Origin: Acidobacteriaceae bacterium
GTDB taxonomy: Bacteria > Acidobacteriota > Terriglobia > Terriglobales > Acidobacteriaceae
Direction of reading: 5' to 3'
DNA: 64,000 nucleotides
NCBI GenBank assembly: GCA_030038195.1
Contig: JASHPJ010000030.1
Location: 1 to 64,000, forward strand
The notes under the pieces are model-generated. The model was not told the DNA's origin and ran no database searches. It saw only the letters and a program-made list of their open reading frames with translations. This document shows positions 36,314-46,904 of the stretch, piece after piece. Each line of letters opens with the position of its first letter. Positions within the stretch are counted from its first letter, which is position 1. The translations under genes and the position numbers were made by a program.

Positions 36314-37936
36314 TTAACGGGCTGGCGCGAGCGGCTCCGTGATTGGTGTCACAGTCGGTTGTGTAGGCAACGTGAAATGAAAGCGGCTGCCCTTGCCCGG
36401 CTCGCTTTCCACCCAGATCCGGCCGCCTTGCATCTCAACAAGCTGCCGGCAGATGGTGAGGCCCAGGCCGGTTCCCTGCCGCACGCCTACGGTCGTCTTG
36501 CCCACCTGGTAGAACTTGTCAAAGATTCGCTCGAACTCTTCTTGGGCGATGCCCACGCCGGTGTCAGAGACGGTGATGCGCACCAGCTCTCCGTCTATGG
36601 CCGCGGTTACGGCCACCTCTCCGCCGGCAGCCGTAAACTTTACGCCGTTGCTGAGCAGGTTATACAGAATCTGGCGCAGGCGCAGCGGGTCAGCCAGCAC
36701 GTCCACGCCTGGAATCTCGCCTTCGCGCACCGTGACGGCGCGAGCGGTGGCAAAGGGACGGATGGCGTTGACCGCCTCAGAGATAGCCGTGCGCAGGCGC
36801 AGGCTCTCGGTGCGCAGCGTAAGCCCCGAGGCCTCGATCATGCTCAGGTCGAGCACGTCGTTGATCAGGCCGAGCAGGTGTTCCGAGTCGGTTTGAATAT
36901 GGCGCAGAAAACGCCGCTGTTTTTCATTGAGCGGCCCTTCGCCCTCCTCGCCCAGCAGCTCGGCAAAACCGATGATGGTATGGAGCGGCGTGCGCAGCTC
37001 GTGGCTCACGCTGGCGATGAACTCGCTCTTGAGCATGTTCAACCGCTCGGCTTCCTTGTGCCGGTTTTCAAGCTCGGCCATGTAGCTTTGCTGCAAGGAC
37101 TGGATCTGCTGCTCGGCGCGCCTTCTCTCCGTTACGTCGCGGATGACGGCCGTAATCGTCACGCCGCTGGCGGATTGGGTCGGGCTCAGGCTGATCTCGA
37201 CGGGAAGCTCCGAGCCGTCTTTGCGTCGCGCGTACAGCTCGAGGCCGAGCCCCATGGGCCGGCTCACGCCAGAGGAGGCAAACTTTTCGCGATCAACCGC
37301 GTGCTGAGAACGCACGGACCCGGGGACCAGTGTATCGACACCGGCGCCGATCAGCTCTTCGCGGGTGTAACCGAACAGCCGCTCCGCGGTGCGGTTGGCA
37401 ATGAGGATCTTCCCGTTGCGGCCCACCTGCAGAATGGCGTCGGGCGCATTCTCGATCATCTCGTGAAATCCGCGCTCGGCTACTGCTTCAGCCTGTGCCA
37501 GCGCTTCGCGCGCAAGCAGCTTTTTCAGCTCGCTCACGTCGCGCGCAATCTTGGAGATGCCGGTAATCTTTCCGTCTGCATCGCGGATAGGCGAGATGCT
37601 CAGCGCGACCGTCACACGGCTGCCATCCTTGCGGATGCGCGTGGTTTCAACGTGGCTCAGCCGCTCGCCGCGGCGCAGCCGGTCGAGGATCTCCGCTTCA
37701 TCCGGCAACAGCTCCGGCGGAATGATGATCGTGATGGGCTCGCCAATCGCTTCTGCCGCGCTATAGCCGAAGATGCGCTCCGCGGCGGCGTTCCAACTGG
37801 TGATGATGCCGTCGAGGGTTTTGCTGATGATGGCATCATCAGAAGACTCGACGATAGCGGCCAGCCAGCGCTCCGCGTCGAGCCGCTGCGCCGCGTCGTC
37901 TGCGCCGGGCGAAATCTGCGTTGGAGTTTTCGTCAT
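36314..37936 (-). CDS. PAS-domain hybrid-type sensor histidine kinase
   Basis: Two PAS repeats (SSDDAIISKTLDGIITSWNAAAERIFGYSAAEAIG; ENAPDAILQVGRNGKILIANRTAERLFGYTREELIG); FIASVSHELRTPLHTIIGFAELL; GTGLGLTICRQLVEMQGGRIWVESEPGKGSRF. Confidence 0.95.
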   Translation of the reverse strand: MTKTPTQISPGADDAAQRLDAERWLAAIVESSDDAIISKTLDGIITSWNAAAERIFGYSAAEAIGEPITIIIPPELLPDEAEILDRLRRGERLSHVETTRIRKDGSRVTVALSISPIRDADGKITGISKIARDVSELKKLLAREALAQAEAVAERGFHEMIENAPDAILQVGRNGKILIANRTAERLFGYTREELIGAGVDTLVPGSVRSQHAVDREKFASSGVSRPMGLGLELYARRKDGSELPVEISLSPTQSASGVTITAVIRDVTERRRAEQQIQSLQQSYMAELENRHKEAERLNMLKSEFIASVSHELRTPLHTIIGFAELLGEEGEGPLNEKQRRFLRHIQTDSEHLLGLINDVLDLSMIEASGLTLRTESLRLRTAISEAVNAIRPFATARAVTVREGEIPGVDVLADPLRLRQILYNLLSNGVKFTAAGGEVAVTAAIDGELVRITVSDTGVGIAQEEFERIFDKFYQVGKTTVGVRQGTGLGLTICRQLVEMQGGRIWVESEPGKGSRFHFTLPTQPTVTPITEPLAPAR

Positions 37937-38144
37937 CGAATTCCGGCTGGAGTGGAAACTACTGCATCGTCTTCATTGTAGCCCTGCGCGGGCACAGGAC
38001 TCGAAACGAGCGGATGGCGCTTTCGAAAGAGCCGATATCCGCACCCTGTTACATCGACATATAAGTTGGCCGGCTTGAAGCCGTGCCCGGTTACAAAACC
38101 CCTCTCAAAAATGCTTTTCAGCAGGCTCTTCATCAGAGTTTTCC

Positions 38145-38260
38145 TAAAACCTGTCTAAAAACTCATCCGAGCAAGGCAAGAGCTTCAAGAGCTTTGAAAG
38201 GGCACGGCTTCAGCCGTGCCCTTTCAAAACATCAAGTTTTTAGACGGATTCTTAAAAACA
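38145..38260. repeat. Dispersed intergenic repeat family 2, palindromic copy
   Basis: Outer arms GTCTAAAAACT (38153-38163)/AGTTTTTAGAC (38235-38245); central hairpin GAAAGGGCACGGCT-TC-AGCCGTGCCCTTTC. Confidence 0.75.
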
Positions 38261-38266
38261 GGACTT

Positions 38267-41200
38267 CTACGCTCTTCGCAAAATGCCGTCGAGCAGCGGC
38301 GCGCATGCGAGCAGGTTGGCCGCTCCATAGTGATTGCGGTCCAGGGCGAGCACCTTGCGCAGCGCCGTTTCCGCTTCCGCGCGCTGGCCCAGGCCGAACA
38401 ACGCCTGGCCGCGCAGGAAACCGGCCTCGACCTGCCGGCGCGCCTGCAGATCGTCTTCAAACAGCAGCATGGCCGGCAGCGACGTGGCGAAGTAGTCGAT
38501 CTTTGCCGGCTCGCGTTCGAGCGCCTGCGCGTATTCGAGCACGGACTGGTGCAACGCAGCGGCTTCCGCCGCGCAGTCAAGGCACTGCTGCGCGAGCGCG
38601 CTCCAGAAGGTCATGTCGGAGACGGCGCGGACAGACATCTGCTGGAAGTCGCCAACCTGTCGCGCGGCCTGGCGCCAGGCAGCTCCGGCTTCGCTGGCGA
38701 GTCCGGCGGCTGCGCAGCTTGCGCCGATCCAGAAGTGGATGTCGCTCTGGTTGGCGAGCAGATGCTTCGCTTCGCCCAAGCCCTGCGGAGGCGCAAGAGC
38801 GGCCTGAAAGCATCGCAGTGCCTGCGCCGCATCGCCCGCGCTGAGCACGCGCTGGCCCAGCAGCAGATTTGCGCGCGTGTACTGCGCCAGCGCCAGGCCT
38901 TCCCCGCCCTCCCACGGCTGAAAGATGCGCCCCAGCAGCAATGACAGCGCGCGCTCCGGCTCTCCAGCCTGATTGAGCAGCGTGGCCACTTCAATGGAGA
39001 GATCGTCGCGCAGCGCACAGAGCCCAGGATGCCGCTGCAGCTCCGCCAGCCGCACAGCGGGCGCTTCACCGGTGCGCTTCCAGAGCTGGTCGCGCTCGTA
39101 GAACACGCGCGCGCCGGTTGGATCGGCCGCAAAGGCGCGCTCGAAGGCATCGCGCGCCCGCGCCGCGTCACCGCGCACGTTGAAATAAGCGATACCAAGA
39201 TTGCGCCACACGGTGGGAAAGGCCGGCTCAAGCCGAGCGGCGCGCTCCCATTGCGCGATGGCATCCTCATGCCGCCGGCGGTCGTAGAGCAGATTGCCCA
39301 GGTAGTAGGGCGCACGCGCATCGCCAGGCCGCGCGCGGATTGCCTCTTCCAGAATGAACAGCTCTTCAAGCCGGCTGGGAAAGCAGTACGCCGGATCGGC
39401 CGCCGCAGCGCGCTCATAGGCCGCGGCGCTTGCCTCCACCTCGCCCAGTTGCGCATAAAGATGCGCGAGCGTGTACAAGACAATCGGCGCGGAGCCATCC
39501 CGGTAGGACAGGTCTGCGGCGCGCAGAAGATCGACGGCTTCGCTGAGCAGGCCGGCGCGGCTGAAGTCCAGCGCAAGATCAAGAAGCTGCTGGTTGCTGG
39601 CCGGAAACGCACCGTCGAGGAGAAAACGCGACCACTGGTCCAGCGGGTCCATGGCGCGCGACTCGCGCAGCGCCGTCATGGCGTCAATTTCCTGCCCGAG
39701 CTTGCGCAGAAGCATCGCCTTCAGGTTGCGCGCGTTGAGGTTTTGCGGCGAGGCGGCCAGCGACTGCGTGACGTGCGCCAGCGCCTGCTCCCAGTCGCCG
39801 CTGTGCAGGTCACACTCGGCCAGCGCCAGAAAAGCCGGCGCCTGCCATGCCGCATTCCAGGTTGCCTTGTAAAAAGCAGCATAGGCATCGTCGTGCCGGC
39901 TCTGAAAACGCAGCACGAGCCCCAGGTTGTAAAACGGCTCGCCGTCGCGCGGGTTTGCATTACGCTCGGTGAGCCGCGCAATCGCCGCGCGAAAATGCCG
40001 TTCCGAGTCAGCAAACTCGCCGCGGCGCAGATGCCACAGTCCGAGTGCATGGTTCGAACGGCTGTCGCTCGGGTCGCGGCGCAGCGCCTCGCGCCAGTAA
40101 GCCTCTGGCGCGCGCGTGGCATGGCGATACTGCTCCAGGTGCAGCCCGGCGAGGTAAAGCTCTTCGCTGGTGGCAATGTTTTCGGGCAGCTCCGGCTCCG
40201 TGGCCACGCGCGGCTCATCCACGTTGCCGTTCGGTTCCGGCTTGTAACGCAGAATCTCGAGGCCGTCCGCTTCCACAGTCACGGCAATCTCCGACCACTT
40301 TACGCCTGCGGGCAGCGCAGCAGAAACCAGGAGCGGCCTGTCGATGGCTAGATCGCGCGTCCATTCGGCCAGGGGCGCGCCACCAGCCGTCGCGACGATG
40401 CGCGCGCCCGGCAGCGCGGATGGGACGCAGACACCGATGCGAAGCTCCGATTCATTCCCATCCACACGCAGCGCCGCGCGCAGGTTTGCGGCCTGCGGCG
40501 GACCGATGCGCCGGATCGGATACCAGAATTGCCGGAAGGTGCGCGTTTCCCACGGCGCGAGAAACGAGAAGTCAGGCTGATTGTCAGTGAATACGCCGGC
40601 CATCAGCTCGATGTACGGGCCGTCGGAGTCCGTAAGACAGCGGTCCCACGCGTAGCCAAAGTCGTGATTGCCCCATGTCCACTGTTTTTTGCCGGGTGCA
40701 ATGTGATGATTGGCCACGTGCACCACGCCTGTGCCTGCCGCGTGATCGTAACCGCCGAAGAAATCGTGCCGCGTGCCGACGATCATGTAGCTGGTGGGCA
40801 CCGGAATGTTGGCATACCAGCTCAGGTCGTTGGCGGGATACGAGCCGTCGGGCACGAACTGCGACGGCCGCTCGTCTGCCGGAACGCCCTGCTCCGCGCG
40901 CCGCGCATAGTCCACGCCGTAGTAGGGCCGGTCGCTCAGCGGAAAGCGAGTGATGGCGCGCCGCGCGTGATCGGCCACAAAGCGCACATCGGGCGGAAAG
41001 AAAGACTGATATTTTTCATGCACGCGGGCAGCAACATTGGCCCACCAGAGGAATGTCTGCACATAAGGAGTGCGATTAAAAAGCCTCACCTTGAGCTCGA
41101 CGTAGGCCTTGCCGGGATGAAGGCAGACGCCGTGCATGCCCTTCATGCGCGTCAGCGGATCGTGATCGCTGCACCATACAGTTACCGAGCCGTCTGCGTC

Positions 41201-41731
41201 GCGCTCCAGCCCCACTTCCACGGGCATGAACGTGGCCGGGCGATGATGCTGCGGCCAGTTGAACTCGACACCGCCGGAGATCCACGGGCCGGCAAGACCC
41301 ACCAGCGCCGGCTTGATCACGTTCTGCCGGTAGAAGAAGTCGTAGCCGTTCGTCTTGTCGAATCCAACGTGAATTCTGCCGCCGATCTCGGGCAGAATCA
41401 TCAGCCGGATGAACTCATTCTCGATGTGCACCGCATCCCAGGCGCGTTCTTCCGGATCGGTGGCGATGCGGTCGATGAATGGAAGCGGGTAGACCTTGCC
41501 ACTGCTGCCCTGGTAGACGCGCTTTTCCAGAAACATGGGATTGCAGTCGGGCGCGTGCGGTGGATAGGTCCGTATCGACACCGGCTGGCGCCAGGCCTTG
41601 ACGGCGCCTGTCTCCGCAGGCGGTGGATCGGGAAGCGCCAGGCACGATGGCCTGCAGGTGTTGCTCTCAGGATGGCGGGGACTTTGGCAGTTCATTTGCG
41701 AATCTGCAGTATCTTTCATCTCTGTATTCAT
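38267..41731 (-). CDS. DUF5107 domain protein with C-terminal TPR array
   Basis: PFIDRIATDPEERAWDAVHIENEFIRLMILPEIGGRIHVGFDKTNGYDFFYRQNVIKPALVGLAGPWISGGVEFNWPQHHRPATFMPV; many TPR-like repeats after residue 550. Confidence 0.85.
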   Translation of the reverse strand: MNTEMKDTADSQMNCQSPRHPESNTCRPSCLALPDPPPAETGAVKAWRQPVSIRTYPPHAPDCNPMFLEKRVYQGSSGKVYPLPFIDRIATDPEERAWDAVHIENEFIRLMILPEIGGRIHVGFDKTNGYDFFYRQNVIKPALVGLAGPWISGGVEFNWPQHHRPATFMPVEVGLERDADGSVTVWCSDHDPLTRMKGMHGVCLHPGKAYVELKVRLFNRTPYVQTFLWWANVAARVHEKYQSFFPPDVRFVADHARRAITRFPLSDRPYYGVDYARRAEQGVPADERPSQFVPDGSYPANDLSWYANIPVPTSYMIVGTRHDFFGGYDHAAGTGVVHVANHHIAPGKKQWTWGNHDFGYAWDRCLTDSDGPYIELMAGVFTDNQPDFSFLAPWETRTFRQFWYPIRRIGPPQAANLRAALRVDGNESELRIGVCVPSALPGARIVATAGGAPLAEWTRDLAIDRPLLVSAALPAGVKWSEIAVTVEADGLEILRYKPEPNGNVDEPRVATEPELPENIATSEELYLAGLHLEQYRHATRAPEAYWREALRRDPSDSRSNHALGLWHLRRGEFADSERHFRAAIARLTERNANPRDGEPFYNLGLVLRFQSRHDDAYAAFYKATWNAAWQAPAFLALAECDLHSGDWEQALAHVTQSLAASPQNLNARNLKAMLLRKLGQEIDAMTALRESRAMDPLDQWSRFLLDGAFPASNQQLLDLALDFSRAGLLSEAVDLLRAADLSYRDGSAPIVLYTLAHLYAQLGEVEASAAAYERAAAADPAYCFPSRLEELFILEEAIRARPGDARAPYYLGNLLYDRRRHEDAIAQWERAARLEPAFPTVWRNLGIAYFNVRGDAARARDAFERAFAADPTGARVFYERDQLWKRTGEAPAVRLAELQRHPGLCALRDDLSIEVATLLNQAGEPERALSLLLGRIFQPWEGGEGLALAQYTRANLLLGQRVLSAGDAAQALRCFQAALAPPQGLGEAKHLLANQSDIHFWIGASCAAAGLASEAGAAWRQAARQVGDFQQMSVRAVSDMTFWSALAQQCLDCAAEAAALHQSVLEYAQALEREPAKIDYFATSLPAMLLFEDDLQARRQVEAGFLRGQALFGLGQRAEAETALRKVLALDRNHYGAANLLACAPLLDGILRRA

Positions 41732-41779
41732 TTTGCGCCGATGATCGGGTTGTGCGCGCCGCTGGGTCCGTGCGCACCG

Positions 41780-43213
41780 TTATGCATGTCTCACCAGTGT
41801 ATCGGCCTCGATCTCTTCCAGGCTCTTTCCCCTGGTCTCAAAAAGCCGCAGTGAAAGGTAGATTACGCCGGCCAGGCAGATGCCTGCATACGTCCAGAAG
41901 GTTCCCGCGGCTCCAAGCGCGGCGTTGAGCAACGGAAACGTGTAAGTGAGCAGAAAGCACGCTGACCAAAGCGCGGTTACGGCAATCGCCATGGAGCCGC
42001 TGCGCAAGCGGTTGGGAAAGATTTCCGCGATGACCACCCACGTAGCCGGCGCCAGTGACATGGCATAACAGGCGATGGCTGCGAGCACCAGCACGAGCAT
42101 GGGCATGCCGTGGACATGCAGGCGATAGAGTAATCCGAGCACCGCGTAGATGGATATGAGCCCATACAGGCCGGCCAGCAGCAGAAAGCGCCTGCCCACC
42201 CGGTCGATGGCGAAGAACGCCACAAAGGTGAAGGCCACATTCACCGCGCCTGTGACGACGATGTTGAACAGGATATCGGAGACCTGGTAGCCGGCGGCGG
42301 CAAAGATCTCCTGCGCATAATTGAAGATTACGTTGATGCCGCACCACTGTTGCAGAACGGCAAGCACGATGCCGAGCAGAAGCAGCTTTCGAAAGCTGCG
42401 CAGGCGAAGCTCACGCCAGATGCTCTGCGCGGGCTGCGCTGCGCCCACGGCTGCGAACTCGTTGAGCACCTGCTCGGCATAGCTGCGGCCGCCCAGCCGC
42501 TCGAGCACGCGCTGAGCCTGACCGACGCGGCCCTTGGTGGCCAGCCATCGGGGGCTCTCCGGCACGGCGAGCGAGGCCAGCAAAAACAGCGCGGAGGGAA
42601 TGGCAGTGACCGCAAACATCCAGCGCCAGCCGTACTGGCCATTCCACGAGAGCAGAATCTGCTGGGTTGAAGCGCCGACCGGCACCGGCCGTGCGATGAG
42701 CCAGTTGACCGCCTGCGCCAGCAGGATTCCAAAGACAATGGCGACCTGATTGAGCGAGACCAGCCGCCCACGCAGCCGCGGCGGCGCAATCTCCGCAATG
42801 TACATGGGCGAGATGCCCGAGGCGAGCCCGATGGCGATGCCTCCCAGAATTCTCCACGCCACAAATGCAGCAAACTGCGGCGCCAATCCGGTCCCCAGCG
42901 AGGAGACGGCAAAGGTGAACGCGGCCAGAGTCAGCAGTTTTTTTCTGCCAAAGCGGCTGCTCAGGCCTCCCGCGGAAGCGGCGCCGGCCAGGCAGCCGAT
43001 GAGCGCGCAGCTCATGGCCCAGCCCTGCAAAGAGGGCGAGCCGAGATGAAAGTAAACCTCGTAGAAAGGCTTTGCGCCGCCAATGACCACCCAGTCGTAT
43101 CCAAAGAGCAGGCCGCCCAGCGCGCCGGCCAGCGCCGCAGACCAGAGGTAGACGCCGCCTGCCTCGTCGCCACGGGCCAGCGTGCGTTCAGCAGCAGGCA
43201 TGGGCATCACCAT
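41780..43213 (-). CDS. MFS sugar porter
   Basis: GGLLFGYDWVVIGGAKPFYE...GRKKLLTLAAFTFAVSSLGTGLA...GLASGISPMYIAEIAPPRLRGRLVSLNQVAIVFGILLAQAVNW...PESPRWLATKGR...GRRFLLLAG. Confidence 0.93.
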   Translation of the reverse strand: MVMPMPAAERTLARGDEAGGVYLWSAALAGALGGLLFGYDWVVIGGAKPFYEVYFHLGSPSLQGWAMSCALIGCLAGAASAGGLSSRFGRKKLLTLAAFTFAVSSLGTGLAPQFAAFVAWRILGGIAIGLASGISPMYIAEIAPPRLRGRLVSLNQVAIVFGILLAQAVNWLIARPVPVGASTQQILLSWNGQYGWRWMFAVTAIPSALFLLASLAVPESPRWLATKGRVGQAQRVLERLGGRSYAEQVLNEFAAVGAAQPAQSIWRELRLRSFRKLLLLGIVLAVLQQWCGINVIFNYAQEIFAAAGYQVSDILFNIVVTGAVNVAFTFVAFFAIDRVGRRFLLLAGLYGLISIYAVLGLLYRLHVHGMPMLVLVLAAIACYAMSLAPATWVVIAEIFPNRLRSGSMAIAVTALWSACFLLTYTFPLLNAALGAAGTFWTYAGICLAGVIYLSLRLFETRGKSLEEIEADTLVRHA

Positions 43214-43217
43214 CCGG

Positions 43218-45614
43218 TCACCTCGGCTTTGATCCGATCACTTCCAATGCATACGGTCCGTTCGTGCTGCGAAACGGCGAGCCGGACTCCGTGAGCTTGC
43301 CAGCGCGGTTATCCCAGTGCAGATGAGTGAGCTGGTAGGCGCCGTGCTCGTAGGCATACGTGTTGCCGTCGTCGCGGTAGAGATCGAATTCCCCGTCGGC
43401 TCCAGAATAAATGCGCACACGCGCCACGGTCTGCTTTTCATTGGTGCTTTCTATCGCGGAGCCGAGCGGCAGAATCGATCCGGCGCGCACAAAGATGGGC
43501 AGGATATCGATGGGCGCGTCAACGGTGATCGTCTGACCGCCATGGAAGCGCTCGTTCGTCCAGAAGTTATACCAGTCCGTGCCCGCGGGCAGATAGACCG
43601 GTCGCGAGGTTCTTCCCTGCTCCACCACCGGCGCAATCAGCAGCGCCGGGCCGAACATGTACTCGTCGCCCAGATTGGCGACTTTCGGATCGTCTCCGAA
43701 GTCCATGAAGAGGCCGCGCATGAAGGGAGCGCCGGTCTGATGCGTGCCCCACGCGAGTGAATAGATATAGGGCATCAGTTGGTAACGAAGCCACAGATAT
43801 TTTTCCAGGATGGGCTCAGCCTGCTTGCCATAAGACCACACCTCGTTTTCAGGCCGGCTGCCATGGCTGCGGAATGTGGGCTGAAACGCGCCATACTCGA
43901 ACCAGCGCGTGTAGAGCTCGGGATAGTCATCGTAATGTCCAATGTTCGCGCGCGCGTCTGTCGGGTCAAGCAGCGGCGGACGCTCCGGCACGTGCACCTC
44001 GGGCAGGTACTGCCATCCGCCAATGTCCGTGCTCCAGTACGGCATGCCCGAGGCGGTAAAGTTGATGCCCGTGGACACCTGCCGCTTGAGCGTATCCCAG
44101 TTGCCGCTGATGTCGGACGACCAGAAGGTCGTGCCGTTGCGCTGCGCGCCAAGGTAGGAGTCGCGCGCCAGGATCAGCGCGCGCGTCTTCAGGTCGCGCC
44201 GGAAGCCGTCGTAAAGCGCCGCGGTGTGAAACAGCGGATAGACGTTGAAGAACTCAGTGCCCGGCCCGATGTAAAAGTAGCTGCCGTTCGGCGGCAGATC
44301 GGGCTCGGTTTCGTCGGCCCAGAATGCGTCAAAGCCCTTGCTCACCAGATTCTCTTTGATGACCTTCCAGTACCAGCGCGCCGCATCGGGATTCGTCGTA
44401 TCGATATCGGAGCCGGCGCGATCGTAGGGTAATCCGTTGGTTGGCGTTCCATCGGCCAGCTTCTCGAACCACCCATGCTCCAGGATGGTTGCGTAGTAGC
44501 GGTCTTCCGGAATGAACCGCGGCCACACGCTGATCATCACGTGGAAGTTCATCTTGTGGAGCTGCTCGTTCATGGCGACGGGATCGGGCCAGAACTTCGG
44601 GTCCATATCCATCTGGCCCATCCTGGTGTAGTAGAACCAGTCGATGACCAGGTCGTCGATGGGCAGATGACGCTCACGATAGCCCTTGGCCACATCCAAT
44701 ACCTGCTGCTGGCTGGTGTAGCGCTGTTTGCACTGAATGTAGCCATAGGCCGACTTGGGCAGCATGGGAACAGCACCGGTGAGAAGCCGGTATCCACTGT
44801 AGATTTCGTCATAGCTGCTTCCGGCAATCACGAAGAAAGAAACCCGCTGGCCAACGTCGGAGGTCCACTTCACCGAGTCGTTAAAGCCAAAAGCCACAGT
44901 GGTTGCCGAAGGATTGTCCCATACCAGCCCGTAGCCTTTGCTGGTGACGACAAACGGCACGCAGACGGTCTGTCCCCCGGGCGCGTTGTAGTCGTGCGCG
45001 CAGCGCAGTGCATGCCCGCGGCGGTCAAGAAAGCCCTGCTGGTTCTGCCCCAGCCCGTAGTAGTGTTCGTCTGGCGCCGAAGAAAACGTCGCGCCCACCT
45101 GATAGAAAGGTGGATCGCCGGGCCTGCGGTCATACAGGATGTCGGCGTTACCGTCTTTGTGGTTGGGCACAGACATCTGCCAGTCCTCGAGCGAGAGAAG
45201 CTGCCTGCCGTCGGCCGTCTTGATGCTGATACCCACCCAGGGAGTGGAGCCATTGAAGAACTTCGCAATGTCAGCCTGCGTGCCCGTGGGCGGCCGCGAC
45301 GGCGGCTGCGGAGCTACGGTCACCACCAGCCGCGAAGAGCGGAGCACGTCGCCGCTTGGCGAGCCTTCCACGCTCCAGCCGGCGGACTGGGGCGCGGCGA
45401 TGATGCCGTATCCGGGCGCGGCGAGCGCATCCTGTTTGAGCAGGCTCAGGCTCACACGTATGATGTTGGGCGCGTAGGGCTCAACGACAACCGTGGCGGA
45501 GCCGCGCTTGAGCTGCAGCTCCTGCGCTGCGCAAAGTCCCCCGAGAAGCCCGGCCACGGCCAGCCACCTTCCCATACGTGCAACCAGCATTGCCTGATGA
45601 CCGCTTATCGACAA
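43218..45614 (-). CDS. GH31 alpha-glycosidase (alpha-glucosidase/alpha-xylosidase type)
   Basis: YYGLGQNQQGFLDRRGH...DDLVIDWFYYTRMGQMDMDPKFWPDP...FDAFWADETEPDLPPNG...NGTTFWSSDISGNWDTLKRQ...MPYWSTDIGGW. Confidence 0.93.
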   Translation of the reverse strand: MSISGHQAMLVARMGRWLAVAGLLGGLCAAQELQLKRGSATVVVEPYAPNIIRVSLSLLKQDALAAPGYGIIAAPQSAGWSVEGSPSGDVLRSSRLVVTVAPQPPSRPPTGTQADIAKFFNGSTPWVGISIKTADGRQLLSLEDWQMSVPNHKDGNADILYDRRPGDPPFYQVGATFSSAPDEHYYGLGQNQQGFLDRRGHALRCAHDYNAPGGQTVCVPFVVTSKGYGLVWDNPSATTVAFGFNDSVKWTSDVGQRVSFFVIAGSSYDEIYSGYRLLTGAVPMLPKSAYGYIQCKQRYTSQQQVLDVAKGYRERHLPIDDLVIDWFYYTRMGQMDMDPKFWPDPVAMNEQLHKMNFHVMISVWPRFIPEDRYYATILEHGWFEKLADGTPTNGLPYDRAGSDIDTTNPDAARWYWKVIKENLVSKGFDAFWADETEPDLPPNGSYFYIGPGTEFFNVYPLFHTAALYDGFRRDLKTRALILARDSYLGAQRNGTTFWSSDISGNWDTLKRQVSTGINFTASGMPYWSTDIGGWQYLPEVHVPERPPLLDPTDARANIGHYDDYPELYTRWFEYGAFQPTFRSHGSRPENEVWSYGKQAEPILEKYLWLRYQLMPYIYSLAWGTHQTGAPFMRGLFMDFGDDPKVANLGDEYMFGPALLIAPVVEQGRTSRPVYLPAGTDWYNFWTNERFHGGQTITVDAPIDILPIFVRAGSILPLGSAIESTNEKQTVARVRIYSGADGEFDLYRDDGNTYAYEHGAYQLTHLHWDNRAGKLTESGSPFRSTNGPYALEVIGSKPR

Positions 45615-45685
45615 GGCAGCCTCCTGATCCTGATGACGCCCGGCGCGACCAGGCGAGAGAGGGCAGAAGACAATTCTCGCTGTTT

Positions 45686-45700
45686 TTGAAAACGTTCTCT
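45686..45700. promoter_or_regulatory. Candidate LacI-family operator upstream of the GH31 operon
   Basis: TTGAAAACGTTCTCT fits WTGNAANCGNWNNCW; 72 bp upstream of the GH31 start. Confidence 0.4.
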
Positions 45701-45975
45701 TGCCGACGCCATTTTATTTGAATACACCAATGCCCCGGTTCTTCGCACGGAGCGCAGTCCTGCCTGCAAAGTTTCTTTTCAGTAGAAAAGCCGGCGTGGT
45801 AAATCACCTTATTGGGTGCTGCTGAGAATTGTCAACGCAGTGGAACGATGCGTGGAATGCACATTCCGGCGCACCGGTTCCGAGCCGCTTTCGTCGGGAT
45901 TGTTTCCTGCCTCGCTGTTGCGGGTTTTGGTAAAATGGTTTATCCCGTCAAAGAGAGAAGGGGAGGTCCGATCCG

Positions 45976-46695
45976 TTGCAAATCAGTTTTTCGGGCAAGG
46001 CTGTTCTCGTTGCCGGTGGAACCGGAGGCCTGGGCCGCGCCATTGCGCTGCTCTTGCTCGAGCAGGGCGCGCAGGTAGCCGTTACTTTCCGTCGCCAGGA
46101 GGAGTTCGCCGCTCTTCAGCAGGCGGCGGGCGATTCACGCGGCAGACTGGCCGGCTTCAACGCAGACGTAACGGACCCGCAGGCTGCGGCTAGCCTTGTC
46201 CAGAGCGCTCTCAGCCGATGCGGCCGTCTTGACGCCCTTGTAAACACGGTGGGAGCCTACGCCGGCGGCCTCACGCTGTGGGAGACTACCCCGGAAACCT
46301 TTGATCGCATGATCGACCTCAATCTTCGCTCGGGATATGCGCTGGCGCGCGCAGTGGCGCCCGTGCTCGTCTCCCAGAAGCATGGCGCCATCGTCAACGT
46401 CTCTGCCAAAGCCGCCTGGGATCACGCGGCCGGAGCTTCGGCCTATGCAGCTTCGAAGGCCGCGGCCATTGCTCTCATGGATTCGCTGGCCGCCGATCTC
46501 CGCGGCACGGGCGTGCGGATCAACTCCATCCTTCCCAGCATCATCGATACGGCAGCCAACCGCCAGGCCATGCCCCAGGCAGATTTCACCGCATGGCCCA
46601 AGCCCGAAGACATTGCGCGTGTCGTGCTGTTTCTCCTGAGCGACGAGGCGCGAGTGATCCACGGCGCGTCGATTCCCGTCTTCGGAAATGCATAG
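45976..46695 (+). CDS. SDR-family oxidoreductase
   Basis: VLVAGGTGGLGRAIALLLLEQGAQVAVTFRRQ...YAASKAAAIALMDSLAADLRGTGVRINSILPSIIDT; TTG start. Confidence 0.93.
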   Translation: MQISFSGKAVLVAGGTGGLGRAIALLLLEQGAQVAVTFRRQEEFAALQQAAGDSRGRLAGFNADVTDPQAAASLVQSALSRCGRLDALVNTVGAYAGGLTLWETTPETFDRMIDLNLRSGYALARAVAPVLVSQKHGAIVNVSAKAAWDHAAGASAYAASKAAAIALMDSLAADLRGTGVRINSILPSIIDTAANRQAMPQADFTAWPKPEDIARVVLFLLSDEARVIHGASIPVFGNA

Positions 46696-46904
46696 CGGCA
46701 TTCAATAACCCCATCGCACCATCGCAGTGAGAGCCTCTTTCCTCGCAACCCTCTGCGGCTCTGGTTTTGCATCTGCTCCAAGCCGCTTTGCCTTCCGTGT
46801 TGAAGGCACTGTGCTGCCTTGCTGGCCCATATGTACCAAAAACAGAGCCAGCGAGCATAGCACACTACAGTATTGAACCCTTGGTAATTCAAATCGACTA
46901 GTAC

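Noticed and set aside
36359-37981. 540-aa plus-strand ORF
   Set aside because: Antisense of the PAS histidine kinase.
40529-41854. 441-aa plus-strand ORF
   Set aside because: Antisense of the DUF5107 gene; likewise 39029-40351.
44475-45689. 404-aa plus-strand ORF
   Set aside because: Antisense of the GH31 gene.
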